60,933 bases of DNA from positions 1 through 60,933 of the forward strand of contig JAHEJX010000010.1 in the NCBI GenBank assembly GCA_024638645.1, written 5' to 3'. This DNA is from Actinomycetes bacterium (lineage in GTDB: Bacteria; Actinomycetota; Acidimicrobiia; Spongiisociales; UBA5794). A model generated the notes under the pieces. It was not told the origin of the DNA. It searched no databases and saw only the letters and a program-made list of their open reading frames with translations. Position numbers and translations under genes: made by a program. Within the stretch, counting starts at the first letter, position 1. Every line of letters begins with the position of its first letter. Below, one piece after another: positions 35,140 through 43,738 of the stretch.

Positions 35140-36311
35140 GTCAACTTCCCGCCATACTGGGTGGCGACCCAGTCTTTGCTGAGTCGCTCCCGTTCGCCCG
35201 GCCGACAATTGAAGAGCCCCAGGCGGTTCTGAAGCGGATCGGAGACGCCCTCGAGTCCGGATACGTAACCAACGGGCCGATGGTGCGCGAGCTCGAAGAG
35301 CGAGTGGCCGAGTCCCTCCAGGTGGAGCACTGCGTGGCGGTCGCCTCGTGCACACTCGGGTTGGTGCTGGTGATTCAAGCGCTACAGCCGAGTGGGCCAG
35401 TCGTCATGCCCTCGTTTACATTCTCAGCCACAGCCCATGCGGCAGCTTGGAACGCAGCCCAGATCAGTTTCGCCGACTGTGATCGGCAAACCTGGACCCT
35501 GGGTCCTGAGCACGTTTCAGGGAGTCCGTCACTGATCGTGGGGGTTCACGTCTCGGGCGTCCCATGCGACGTTGACGGGCTGACCAAGCTCGCCAAGGAG
35601 TCGGGAGCAGAGATCATCTTCGATGCCGCGCACGGCGCCGGCAGCATGACCACGACCGAGCAAGGTCCCCGCCCTTTGGGGGGCTTTGGCCGCGCCGAAG
35701 TATTCAGCCTCACGCCGACGAAGGTTCTGAGCGGGGCCGAAGGCGGGCTGGTCGCGACCAACGACGCCGCCCTGGCTGAACACATGCGCCTCGCGCGCGA
35801 CTACGGGAATCCAGGAGACTACGACACCCTTTTCAACGGGCTCAACGCCCGGTTGTCGGAACCCCATGCCGCCATGGCCCTGCAGTCGTTGGATCATCTG
35901 GCGGAGCGCGTGGCTCACCGCAACGCAGTGGCGCGCCGATACCACGACGTCCTCGGAGAGCTCCCCGGAGTCGACTTCCAAGCCGTGCCAGAGGGCGCTA
36001 CGAGCTCATACAAGGACTTCAGCATCCTGATTGATCGGCAGAACTTCGGGTGTGATCGCGACGAAGTGGTCTCTGCGCTGCACGCGGAAGGCGTGCAAAC
36101 GAGGAAGTATTACTTTCCACCTGTCCATCGTCAGACCGCGTACAAAGACGTCTCGAGCCCGGACTTGCCCGTAACCAATGAACTTTCGGGCAGCGTGGTG
36201 AGCCTGCCCATATGGAGCCACCTGCCACTCGAAACCGTTGATCGGGTCGGTCAAGCAATGCACCGCATCCACAGCCATGCTGCAGCGATTGCAGAGTCGG
36301 GACGGAGCTAG
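35136..36311 (+). CDS. DegT/DnrJ/EryC1/StrS sugar aminotransferase
   Basis: PLP-dependent aminotransferase acting on keto-sugar nucleotides (391 aa, TTG start overlapping the preceding stop). The Schiff-base lysine is K196 in SLTPTKVLSGAEGG. The aspartate contacting the pyridine nitrogen is D163 in IFDAAHGAG, and GYVTNGP near residue 42 is the usual N-terminal signature. It would aminate the 4-keto sugar made by the FlaA1-type dehydratase, giving an amine for acetyl, formyl or other acyl groups. The next gene follows after 128 bp. Confidence 0.9.
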   Translation: MSQLPAILGGDPVFAESLPFARPTIEEPQAVLKRIGDALESGYVTNGPMVRELEERVAESLQVEHCVAVASCTLGLVLVIQALQPSGPVVMPSFTFSATAHAAAWNAAQISFADCDRQTWTLGPEHVSGSPSLIVGVHVSGVPCDVDGLTKLAKESGAEIIFDAAHGAGSMTTTEQGPRPLGGFGRAEVFSLTPTKVLSGAEGGLVATNDAALAEHMRLARDYGNPGDYDTLFNGLNARLSEPHAAMALQSLDHLAERVAHRNAVARRYHDVLGELPGVDFQAVPEGATSSYKDFSILIDRQNFGCDRDEVVSALHAEGVQTRKYYFPPVHRQTAYKDVSSPDLPVTNELSGSVVSLPIWSHLPLETVDRVGQAMHRIHSHAAAIAESGRS

Positions 36312-36439
36312 TTGCAGGCTGAGCGCAGAGTGGGCCTTGTCGGTCTCAGGCATTGTGGTGACAGCAGTTCCGTTCGGCTGCGATCCGGAGTCGACAGCCG
36401 GTTGACACGAGCGGGCCGTCAGGGGCGGGCGGCCAGTCT

Positions 36440-37591
36440 GTGAAGATCGCCCACCTCACCACCGTCGACATCAGCCTGCGGTACCTCTTGTTTCCCCAGC
36501 TCGAAGCCATTCGCGACGAAGGCTGGGAAGTGGTAGGCATCAGCGCTCCCGGCCCGTGGGTAGCCGAGCTCGAGTCTGCCGGGATGCGGCACATTCCGCT
36601 GCAGTCATCGACCCGAGGCATGGACCCGCTGGCAGACCTGAAGGCGGCGGCAGAACTGTGGCGCGTGCTCCGTCGAGAGCGTTTCGACATCCTCCACACG
36701 CACAACCCGAAGCCAGGCCTGTATGGACGCGTGCTCGGCAGGATTGCGCGTGTACCCGGTGTCCTGAACACCGTGCACGGGCTCTATGCCACCCCCGATG
36801 ACCGCTTCGCCAAACGTGCCGTGGTCTACACCCTCGAGGCCATTGCGTCGAGATTCTCCGATGCAGAGCTGATCCAGAGCTCTGAGGACGTTGAACTCTT
36901 CAAGCGCCTCCGCCTCGCTCCCCGCCCGCGCATCTGGCATCTTGGCAACGGAGTCGACCTCGAGCGTTTCGACCCGCAGCGCCTCCCGGATTCCGTGCGC
37001 AACAGCGTGCGTGCCGAACTCGGCATCGCGCCGGACAAGATCGTCGTGGGCCTGGTTGGCCGCCTCGTAGCAGAAAAGGGATACGGCGAACTCTTCGAAG
37101 CCGCCCGCATTTTGGACGACGACCGCTACGTCTTTCTCTGCGTCGGACCGAGCGATCCCGACAAGTCGGATGGGCTCAGCGAGGCGGACATTCAGCGTGC
37201 CGAACAGGACGGTATCCGGTTTCTCGGGATGCGGACCGATGTTGACCGCCTTTACACGGCAATGGATATCTTCACTCTGCCGTCCTACCGAGAGGGATTC
37301 CCCCGTGCTGCGATGGAGGCAGCAGCGATGGCTCTCCCGGTCATCACCACAGACGCACGCGGGTGCCGCGAGGTCGTAGCCGAAGGTGAGAACGGCCTCC
37401 TCGTGCCGGTCGCAGACGCCTCAGCTCTTGCCGCAGCGATTGCGAAGCTTGGCGACAATGCGGACTTGCGAAACAGCATGGGTGAAGAGGGCCGGCGCCG
37501 CGCAGAGAAGCACTTCGACGAACGCCAGGTGGTCAAGACCGTGATGGAGACATATCGGCGACTTGCGTCTGAGAAGGATTTGCTCAAGTGA
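36440..37591 (+). CDS. GT4-family glycosyltransferase
   Basis: GT-B glycosyltransferase (383 aa, GTG start after AGGGGCGGG). The acceptor domain holds FDILHTHNPKPGLYGR and the donor domain SYREGFPRAAMEAAAMALPV, which resemble PglA/WcaL-type enzymes that add the second sugar to an undecaprenyl-linked first residue. This fits its position just before the initiating transferase gene. Specificity not determined. Confidence 0.87.
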   Translation: MKIAHLTTVDISLRYLLFPQLEAIRDEGWEVVGISAPGPWVAELESAGMRHIPLQSSTRGMDPLADLKAAAELWRVLRRERFDILHTHNPKPGLYGRVLGRIARVPGVLNTVHGLYATPDDRFAKRAVVYTLEAIASRFSDAELIQSSEDVELFKRLRLAPRPRIWHLGNGVDLERFDPQRLPDSVRNSVRAELGIAPDKIVVGLVGRLVAEKGYGELFEAARILDDDRYVFLCVGPSDPDKSDGLSEADIQRAEQDGIRFLGMRTDVDRLYTAMDIFTLPSYREGFPRAAMEAAAMALPVITTDARGCREVVAEGENGLLVPVADASALAAAIAKLGDNADLRNSMGEEGRRRAEKHFDERQVVKTVMETYRRLASEKDLLK

Positions 37592-37736
37592 GCCATGTGC
37601 GGAGGCACCCGTTCGCTCCGCGCGGCAATATGGCTTGGCGCATTGCGATGCCTCCGGTGTGCTCTCCGACAGCTGAGTCGGTGCCGAACACTCGTTACGC
37701 TGGTTGCCCGAACGTACGGCAACGGCAAGGAGCTGA

Positions 37737-38408
37737 GTGGGCGACTCATCGAATCCGGCTCATCGTCGCAGGCTTCAGATCCGTGCGGCCGTGACGATCA
37801 AGCGCATGATCGACCTTGCCCTGGGTTCGGCATTGCTCGTCGTAGCCAGCCCGTTGCTGGCGGCCGCGGCTCTCGCCGTTTGGATTGACGATGGCCGGCC
37901 AATGTTCTTCACCCAGGATCGAGTCGGAAGGCGCGGACGCCGAATTCGTCTCCACAAATTCCGAAGTATGCGACTGCATGATGCTCCGGTTGAAGAAGTC
38001 GGACAGGTTTCATCCGACCATGAGCTCGTGACCCGTTCCGGCCGCTGGCTGCGGCGGCTGAAGATCGACGAACTGCCCCAGTTGCTTGGAGTCGTCAAAG
38101 GCGACCTCAGTCTCGTTGGGCCCCGTCCGACGATCCCAGAGCAGGTATCGCAGTACACGCCTTTCGAACTTCGCCGGCTCGAAGTGCGGCCGGGTCTAAC
38201 GGGCTGGGCCCAGGTCAACGGAAACACGACGATCCCGTGGAATGAGAGGATCGCGCTCGACGTCTGGTACATCGACAACTGGTCGCTCTCGCGCGATATG
38301 CAGATCCTCGCAAGAACGGTGTCGGTGATTGTTCAGGGTGAACAACCCAACCCGAGAGCAATCGAGGAGGCGATGCGGCATGCGGACCGCCTTGGTCGGA
38401 GCGGTTGA
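37737..38408 (+). CDS. Initiating sugar-phosphate transferase (PglC/WcaJ-like polyprenyl-P phosphotransferase)
   Basis: Monotopic phosphoglycosyltransferase that loads the first sugar-1-phosphate onto undecaprenyl phosphate. An N-terminal re-entrant helix (MIDLALGSALLVVASPLLA) precedes the catalytic core. LHKFRSMR, LKIDELPQL, SLVGPRPTIPEQ and RPGLTGWAQVNG are all hallmark sequences, with the DE pair present. The GTG at 37737 has AAGGAG four bases upstream; GTG 37791 would start closer to the membrane helix as in small PglC proteins. The 223-aa product lacks the extra N-terminal helices of WcaJ. About 145 bases before it hold no gene. Confidence 0.92.
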   Translation: MGDSSNPAHRRRLQIRAAVTIKRMIDLALGSALLVVASPLLAAAALAVWIDDGRPMFFTQDRVGRRGRRIRLHKFRSMRLHDAPVEEVGQVSSDHELVTRSGRWLRRLKIDELPQLLGVVKGDLSLVGPRPTIPEQVSQYTPFELRRLEVRPGLTGWAQVNGNTTIPWNERIALDVWYIDNWSLSRDMQILARTVSVIVQGEQPNPRAIEEAMRHADRLGRSG

Positions 38409-39339
38409 GTCCTCGGCAGCCGCACTCGCGGCCATGGTCGACTCTGGACACGCTCCTCATCTCGTTGTAGCGCTCCCGGCGGAACGCAAGGCCCGCCACA
38501 GCGACTACGCAGATCTCGTCGAGCTGAGCGCGACACACGGCCTGGCGGCTCATCCAACCACGGACATCAACGAACCCGAGACCATCGCGCGGCTCAAGGA
38601 ACTCGACCCCGACATCGTCTTCGTGCTCGGCTGGTCACAAATCTGCGGTCCCGAGTTCCTCGAGATTCCCGCGATTGGATGCATCGGCTTTCATCCCTCG
38701 GCACTTCCCCAAAACCGGGGCAGGGCCGTCCTTCCGTGGACCATCATTCAAGGCCTGGAGCAGACCGGCGCTTCTCTGTTCTGGCTGGCAGAAGGCATGG
38801 ACGACGGCGACATCGTCGCCCAGGAGAAGGTCGGAGTCGATCCGGACGAAACGGCGCGCAGCCTCTACGACAAACACGCCGCCGCGTTGCAATCGATGCT
38901 GCGGGCGGTTCTACCCCAATTGGCCGGCGGTGATATTCCACGGCACCCTCAGGATCACTCCCAAGCCACATACTGCGCAAAGCGCGTGCCGGGTGATGGC
39001 CGGATCGACTGGGATCGGCCCGCTAGAGAATTATGGACCCTCATCCGCGCCACCGGAGCGCCCTATCCGGGCGCGTTCAGTTATTACGACGACCGAAAGG
39101 TGACGGTGTGGGCGGCGGACCTCATCGGTGCCGCCCCGCACTGGGCAAGCCCGGGTCAAATCGTGGCAATTGGGGAGGAAGGCTCGCTGGTTCATTGTGG
39201 CGACGGCGGCCATCTTCTTTTGCGCAACCTCGAGTTCGCCGACGAGGATTCCGGCAAAGGACCGAGAAAGCTGAAACTCCACGATCGATTCCGGTCGGAT
39301 GAGCCGGCCAAAGGGAGGGACGAAGTGAAAGCGCAATGA
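38380..39339 (+). CDS. Formyltransferase-family enzyme, probable sugar N-formyltransferase
   Basis: Member of the N10-formyltetrahydrofolate transferase fold (319 aa). The active-site segment is GFHPSALPQNRGRAVLPW (103-120): His105 is kept but Gly103 replaces the Asn of classical FMT/ArnA (N-x-H). MDDGDIVAQ supplies the conserved Asp region, and a C-terminal OB-like domain follows. The chosen ATG has GAGGAGG upstream and overlaps the end of the previous gene by 29 bases. It overlaps the PIG-L deacetylase gene by four bases, so deacetylation then formylation of an amino sugar is plausible. Methionyl-tRNA formylation is unlikely from context. Confidence 0.8.
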   Translation: MRTALVGAVESSAAALAAMVDSGHAPHLVVALPAERKARHSDYADLVELSATHGLAAHPTTDINEPETIARLKELDPDIVFVLGWSQICGPEFLEIPAIGCIGFHPSALPQNRGRAVLPWTIIQGLEQTGASLFWLAEGMDDGDIVAQEKVGVDPDETARSLYDKHAAALQSMLRAVLPQLAGGDIPRHPQDHSQATYCAKRVPGDGRIDWDRPARELWTLIRATGAPYPGAFSYYDDRKVTVWAADLIGAAPHWASPGQIVAIGEEGSLVHCGDGGHLLLRNLEFADEDSGKGPRKLKLHDRFRSDEPAKGRDEVKAQ

Positions 39340-40013
39340 CGAATCGCGGCCCCGTAGCGCTCGTAATGGCCCCGCACCCGGACGACGAAGTGCTGGGAGC
39401 CGGTGGAACGATCGCGCGCATGAGCGCGGCGGGGAGCGACGTGCACATAGGCGTTGTTACTCGAGGGACCGAGCCGCTCTTCAGCGAAGAAGCCAATGTC
39501 CGGGCGAAACGCGAAGCCGCAGCAGCACATCAGGTTCTGGGCGTTGCCAAGACTCACTTCTTGGAGTTCCCCGCCGCCGAGTTGGACACGATTCAACATC
39601 GCGAGCTCAACCGTGCGATCGCTGAGCTGATGCGAGACGTCGCTCCTGACGTGGTGTTTGTCCCGTTCCCGGGCGACATCCACAAGGACCACCAGATTGT
39701 ATTCGAGTCCTCGCTGGTCGCAGTCCGCCCTACGGGAGGCCGAGTGCCCGAATCCGTGTATGCCTATGAGACGCTGTCGGAGACGAACTGGAACGCGCCG
39801 TATCTCACACCATCGTTTGCCCCGAATGTGTGGATGGACATCACCGAGCACCTCGACACCAAGCTCGCAGCCATGAAGAAGTACGCCTCGCAGCTCAAGC
39901 AGTTCCCGAACGAGCGGTCAGAACGATCGCTTCGTGCCCTGGCGGAGCTACGAGGAAGCACCGTGGGGGTGGAGGCGGCAGAAGCCTTCGTTCTAGTTAG
40001 GCAGATTCGCTGA
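39336..40013 (+). CDS. PIG-L/LmbE-family N-deacetylase
   Basis: Zinc-dependent deacetylase of 225 aa. The metal and catalytic motif is APHPDDEVLG (12-21) and the second metal motif is HKDH (116-119). Relatives deacetylate GlcNAc-containing substrates such as GlcNAc-PI, mycothiol precursors and sugar nucleotides. Translational coupling to the formyltransferase suggests that it frees the amine which is then formylated. It closes the operon that began at 30842 and faces the convergent fusion gene 41 bp away. Confidence 0.9.
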   Translation: MTNRGPVALVMAPHPDDEVLGAGGTIARMSAAGSDVHIGVVTRGTEPLFSEEANVRAKREAAAAHQVLGVAKTHFLEFPAAELDTIQHRELNRAIAELMRDVAPDVVFVPFPGDIHKDHQIVFESSLVAVRPTGGRVPESVYAYETLSETNWNAPYLTPSFAPNVWMDITEHLDTKLAAMKKYASQLKQFPNERSERSLRALAELRGSTVGVEAAEAFVLVRQIR

Positions 40014-40054
40014 GCCCAGCTGGTTTGGCCACATGACGCTTTGCCGGACTGACT

Positions 40055-42268
40055 CTATGTGCGGCGGCGCAACCTGACGTGCTCACTCAAAGCGTTGCGG
40101 AGAATGGTGTCGTAGCGGAGCACCGACCGCTCCAAGGCGAACTCACTGTGTGCCAGACGCGTGGCTTCCTCACCCATCTGCCGCACTCGATTGGGTCGGT
40201 CAGCGAGGTCGACGAGAGCGTCGATCGCCGCGACCTCATTGTTGCGATCGATCATCACTCCGGGGACGCCATCCACCGGAGTGACACCAGCGCCGTCAGC
40301 TGTGAACGCGACAGCCGGAACGCCTGCCGCCGCCGCCTCGAGCACGGCACTCGGGAACCCCTCAGTCTGGGACGCCAACAACAAGACGTCCGCTATTAGA
40401 AGCTGCGGTCGCAGGTTCTCGTCAGCTGCGGCGAACTCGAAGCGGTCGCCGTAACCAAGCTGATCCGCATTGGCCTCAAGTTGAAACCGGAGCAGTCCGT
40501 TTCCAACGCATCTCACGCGTAAGTCGGATGACCCTGCCGCGCCCATCAGAACGCGAATCGCAACGGGGGAATCGTTCTCTGCCAAAAGGCCTTCAACGAC
40601 CAACACCCGGAGCGGACCTTCACGGTGTGGCCGATCCCCGTCGAATGGCGCTATGTCAATGCCCATCGGTGCGGTCTGCGCGTGTTCGGGATCGAGTCCG
40701 AGCTCACGAATTAGATGCTCTCTCCAGCGCTCGGATGACGCCAGGACGAGATCAGTGTGCGCGTACAGTCTCCTCTGCATTCTCGGATTCGAACGCGAAG
40801 ACGAGGTCTGTCCCGGCTCTCCCACGCTCCCATACGCAAGCAAAGGCCGGCGACGAAGCCCTGCCAAAGCAGTAGCCGTGTAGGCGAGCGTGCCATCTCC
40901 GTATGCGAGCACCAACGCGGGCTTGTGCTTCTCGAGTCGCCGCCGCAGCCGCCACACTTGGCGGGGGTCGAGTCTGGGGTTCGGCGGTTTGTCCGAGAGC
41001 GTTACTGCGTCGAAGGTGGCGTCGTCCCCGCCGTCCCATAGAGCGAGAATGTCGACATCCCAGCCCAGCCGGCCCAAGCCGAGGGCCAACTGCTCGCCGA
41101 ACGCCTCGGCGCCACGGCGGCGGTTGCTAGCGACGATCAGCGAAAGCGATGTTCGAGTCCCAGCTGTCAGGGCTGGTTCATGCAGCGCCCGTTCCCGCTT
41201 GACGCGACTCTTCCAGCCCGGGAAGGCAACTGGAGCCTTCAGGACCGTGCGCCTCCGTACGGCAGGGTCGTCGTCTAGTGCAACCGCTGCCAGGTTGAGC
41301 GGATGGACGCTGTGGCCATCAAACTGCACGAAGTCGGCCCGCGGGAGCATTCTCTCGATCGCCCACAACGTCGCCGAGGGCACTCGCAGGTCACGCAGAA
41401 CGTCCTCGGGGATTGGAGCCCCGAGTAGCCGCGACGCGATCAGTAGCGACACGTAACTCAAGCTACGGAGCCGCCATCGGCCTGCAAATGCCACGAAATC
41501 TACCCAATCGACTCTGTCGCTCACCGCGATCTCCAGAAGATCGCGGAACAGAATCAACCGAAAACGATGATCGAGCCACGCATGGGTGCATAAGAATGCG
41601 AGTTCGGCCTCCCGGGGCAGAACCCATAGCGGGCCCAAGGGGTGTGCCGTATCAGGCGTGGCGCGCGCCCAAGCCTCGGCCGTCGCACCTGCCGCACGAT
41701 CCCGGAGACGGGTATAGCTGTACAGGTCCCAATGCAAGTCGACGTTGAACTGCACGCCCTTCGACAGGTTATAGACCGGGATGTCACGCTTGTCTGAGGT
41801 TGCGCGTTTGGCCGGGGTCGCGGCACCAATGAGCGGCGACTCTTGAAGCACGGTTATCGCGCGCTCCAGATCTTCGGGCCGCACGAGAATGTCGAGGTCG
41901 GAGTACGGACGTAGCGCAGGATTTCGGTAGTACGCCATTGCCAAGCAAGGCCCCTTCAACACCGCGACCGGTACCTCGCGCTCCGCCAAGCACTCCAGCG
42001 TCTCGCGCAGGAAGTCCTCCATCACCTGCTGGCGCGCGCTGAGGCGGGCATGATGAGCCAAGGCGGTCGGTCCGGCAGCACGAGACATCGAATCCACCAC
42101 TATTTCCAGAAGCCCGTGCCTGCTCGCCCAAACCAGCTGTTGCTCGGTCAACGCGTCTGCCGTCACATCCTTGCCCGCAGCAAGATCTACGAGTTTCAGC
42201 CCCTCTGGAGCGGCACCAAGCCAGGTCGCGCCTGTGCTCTGGCCAGACATGCCTCGGTTCCCACCCAT
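40055..42268 (-). CDS. Fusion of NTP_transf_5-like nucleotidyltransferase and GT4 glycosyltransferase
   Basis: Two-domain protein of 737 aa. Residues about 30-360 resemble the NTP_transf_5 nucleotidyltransferases often found with PqqD and HprK-like genes: VAVLKGPCLAMAYYRNP then RPYSDLDILV, with the metal aspartates at 124 and 126. Residues about 372-737 form a GT4 glycosyltransferase with TEGFPSAVLEAAAAGVPAV near the end. The ATG at 42268 is preceded by AAGGGA; the frame continues upstream only by running into the divergent regulator gene. Related enzymes act on phosphorylated lasso peptides, where a nucleotidyltransferase adds hexoses. Here the target is unknown. Confidence 0.8.
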   Translation of the reverse strand: MGGNRGMSGQSTGATWLGAAPEGLKLVDLAAGKDVTADALTEQQLVWASRHGLLEIVVDSMSRAAGPTALAHHARLSARQQVMEDFLRETLECLAEREVPVAVLKGPCLAMAYYRNPALRPYSDLDILVRPEDLERAITVLQESPLIGAATPAKRATSDKRDIPVYNLSKGVQFNVDLHWDLYSYTRLRDRAAGATAEAWARATPDTAHPLGPLWVLPREAELAFLCTHAWLDHRFRLILFRDLLEIAVSDRVDWVDFVAFAGRWRLRSLSYVSLLIASRLLGAPIPEDVLRDLRVPSATLWAIERMLPRADFVQFDGHSVHPLNLAAVALDDDPAVRRRTVLKAPVAFPGWKSRVKRERALHEPALTAGTRTSLSLIVASNRRRGAEAFGEQLALGLGRLGWDVDILALWDGGDDATFDAVTLSDKPPNPRLDPRQVWRLRRRLEKHKPALVLAYGDGTLAYTATALAGLRRRPLLAYGSVGEPGQTSSSRSNPRMQRRLYAHTDLVLASSERWREHLIRELGLDPEHAQTAPMGIDIAPFDGDRPHREGPLRVLVVEGLLAENDSPVAIRVLMGAAGSSDLRVRCVGNGLLRFQLEANADQLGYGDRFEFAAADENLRPQLLIADVLLLASQTEGFPSAVLEAAAAGVPAVAFTADGAGVTPVDGVPGVMIDRNNEVAAIDALVDLADRPNRVRQMGEEATRLAHSEFALERSVLRYDTILRNALSEHVRLRRRT

Positions 42269-42347
42269 GCGAAGTCCCTTGAGACGCCGAAAGGCGTAAT
42301 CTACCTTCAGCCGGCCGGACCGGGTTCGCCAGACACAGGTGGGAAAT

Positions 42348-42995
42348 GTGAGCGAGCCAATTCGTGTAGGAGTCGCATCGAAGGATTCTTCGTTTGCCGC
42401 TTCGTTGTGCGCGTACCTTGGCAGCGACGATGCCAACCGCATCAGGGGCCCGTATGACACGGCCGCAGACTTGATTGCTGCCGCAAGAGCTGACGGCCTC
42501 GATCTCGTTGTTCTGGATCTGAACCTCTGGCTAGAGAGTCAGGAATCCGAGCCATGGGGTCCGGTGGCAAGCCTCGTCTTGGGCCCTACGGACGCAGACC
42601 AGATGATTCACGCCTTCACCCATGGTGCATCGAGCTACTTAGATGACGATTCGCCCTTCGAGGAGATCGCCGCGGCGGTGAAGACGCTCGCCGAAGGCCA
42701 CGCCGTGGTACCCCCTTCGCTGCTCGGCTCTCTGCTCAAACATGTCGTGCGGAGACGCCGGCTCGAGTCGGCGGCGAGAGAGAAACTCGAGATGCTCACG
42801 AAACGCGAGCGCGAGGTCTTCGAACTAATTGCATCCGGCGCCGACAATGCAACTATTGCCGCCGAGCTCTACATCAGCCCAGCCACCGCCCGGACCCACA
42901 GCGAGCGTGTTTTCAAGAAGTTAGATGTGCACTCCCGGGCCGAGACAATGCACTTCGCAATACAATGCGGGATCTATCCCGAACCGACACTGTGA
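42348..42995 (+). CDS. LuxR-type response-regulator-like transcription factor
   Basis: DNA-binding regulator (215 aa from GTG 42348; GTG 42339 also possible) with GGTGGGA just upstream. The C-terminal LuxR/NarL helix-turn-helix is clear: LTKREREVFELIASG, NATIAAELYISPATARTHS and VFKKLDVHSRAE. The N-terminal half is receiver-like with a candidate phospho-acceptor in LVVLDLNLW. The first acidic pocket and the conserved Lys are not evident, so it may not be phosphorylated. No histidine kinase lies nearby. Divergent from the fusion gene and 13 bp before the first PqqD gene, it is the likely local regulator. Confidence 0.83.
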   Translation: MSEPIRVGVASKDSSFAASLCAYLGSDDANRIRGPYDTAADLIAAARADGLDLVVLDLNLWLESQESEPWGPVASLVLGPTDADQMIHAFTHGASSYLDDDSPFEEIAAAVKTLAEGHAVVPPSLLGSLLKHVVRRRRLESAAREKLEMLTKREREVFELIASGADNATIAAELYISPATARTHSERVFKKLDVHSRAETMHFAIQCGIYPEPTL

Positions 42996-43008
42996 TGGGT
43001 TCCCAGCA

Positions 43009-43341
43009 ATGACGCAACCGCACTGGTGGACGACACCCCCCACGAGATCAGGTGAGCCGCGGATTCGCGACCATGGCCACGAGGTCGCAGTGTTCAACCC
43101 CGTCACCGAGGTGCTGACGCTGATGAATCCGTCTGCGTTTGCGCTGTGGCAACTCTGTGACGGCGAAACCACGCCCGAGGAGATGGTTGCGGCCGTCGCC
43201 GATCTGACGAAGGTCGATGAGGTCGAGGCGCGCCAAGACGTAGAGAAGGGGCTCTCCGAGCTTGCTGTGCTTGGCCTGGTCCGGTTGGGCTCTGAAAACA
43301 ACCAGCATGACGTCGACGACGCTTCGCCGGCAGACCGCTAG
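43009..43341 (+). CDS. PqqD-like protein 1 (RRE-type peptide-binding)
   Basis: Small 110-aa protein of the PqqD superfamily, whose winged-helix fold binds leader peptides of RiPP precursors. The core pattern FNPVTEVLTLMNPSAFALWQ is followed by LCDGETTPEEMV and a C-terminal LAVLGLV strand. An acidic tail (DVDDASPADR) ends the protein. The ATG at 43009 has a weak ribosome site; upstream in-frame codons overlap the regulator gene. It is followed by a second PqqD-like gene and an HprK-like kinase, a combination known from RiPP-tailoring and exopolysaccharide-associated operons. Confidence 0.8.
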   Translation: MTQPHWWTTPPTRSGEPRIRDHGHEVAVFNPVTEVLTLMNPSAFALWQLCDGETTPEEMVAAVADLTKVDEVEARQDVEKGLSELAVLGLVRLGSENNQHDVDDASPADR

Positions 43342-43394
43342 CATCGACTCGCTGCACCACCGACGGCAAGCACGAGGGAAATGGTTTGGGGGGC

Positions 43395-43676
43395 GTGAGC
43401 TACGCAACATCAGGGCGGGTCGGGCCACCGCCGCCACACGTAATCGAGACCGAAGTTGCAGGTGACGTCAGCCTCTACGACGCCCGGCGGGAGTACGTGT
43501 TGGTGCTGAACCGGACAGCATCGGACATCTGGTTGCTGTGTGATGGCGATTTCACGCCCGCCGAAATCACCGACAGACTGGCCAGCTCGTACCAGACGTC
43601 CCCGGCTGAGATTCGCAACGATGTGGACGAGACCTTGGAGGAATTCGTCACGGAGGGATTCCTCGACCAGTGGTGA
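43395..43676 (+). CDS. PqqD-like protein 2
   Basis: Second PqqD-superfamily protein, 93 aa from GTG 43395 (an in-frame TTG at 43386 is the alternative). It shares the diagnostic order with its neighbour: VLVLNRTASDIWLLCDGDFT, PAEITDRLA, then EEFVTEGFLDQW. Two consecutive but divergent copies suggest that they bind different peptides or partners, or work as a pair. The kinase gene starts 62 bases further on. Confidence 0.8.
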   Translation: MSYATSGRVGPPPPHVIETEVAGDVSLYDARREYVLVLNRTASDIWLLCDGDFTPAEITDRLASSYQTSPAEIRNDVDETLEEFVTEGFLDQW

Positions 43677-43738
43677 ACGAGGCACGGCCTAGAGGGATCC
43701 GCAAGAAGCCGGGTTGAAGGGCGGATCTGAGCGACCTC

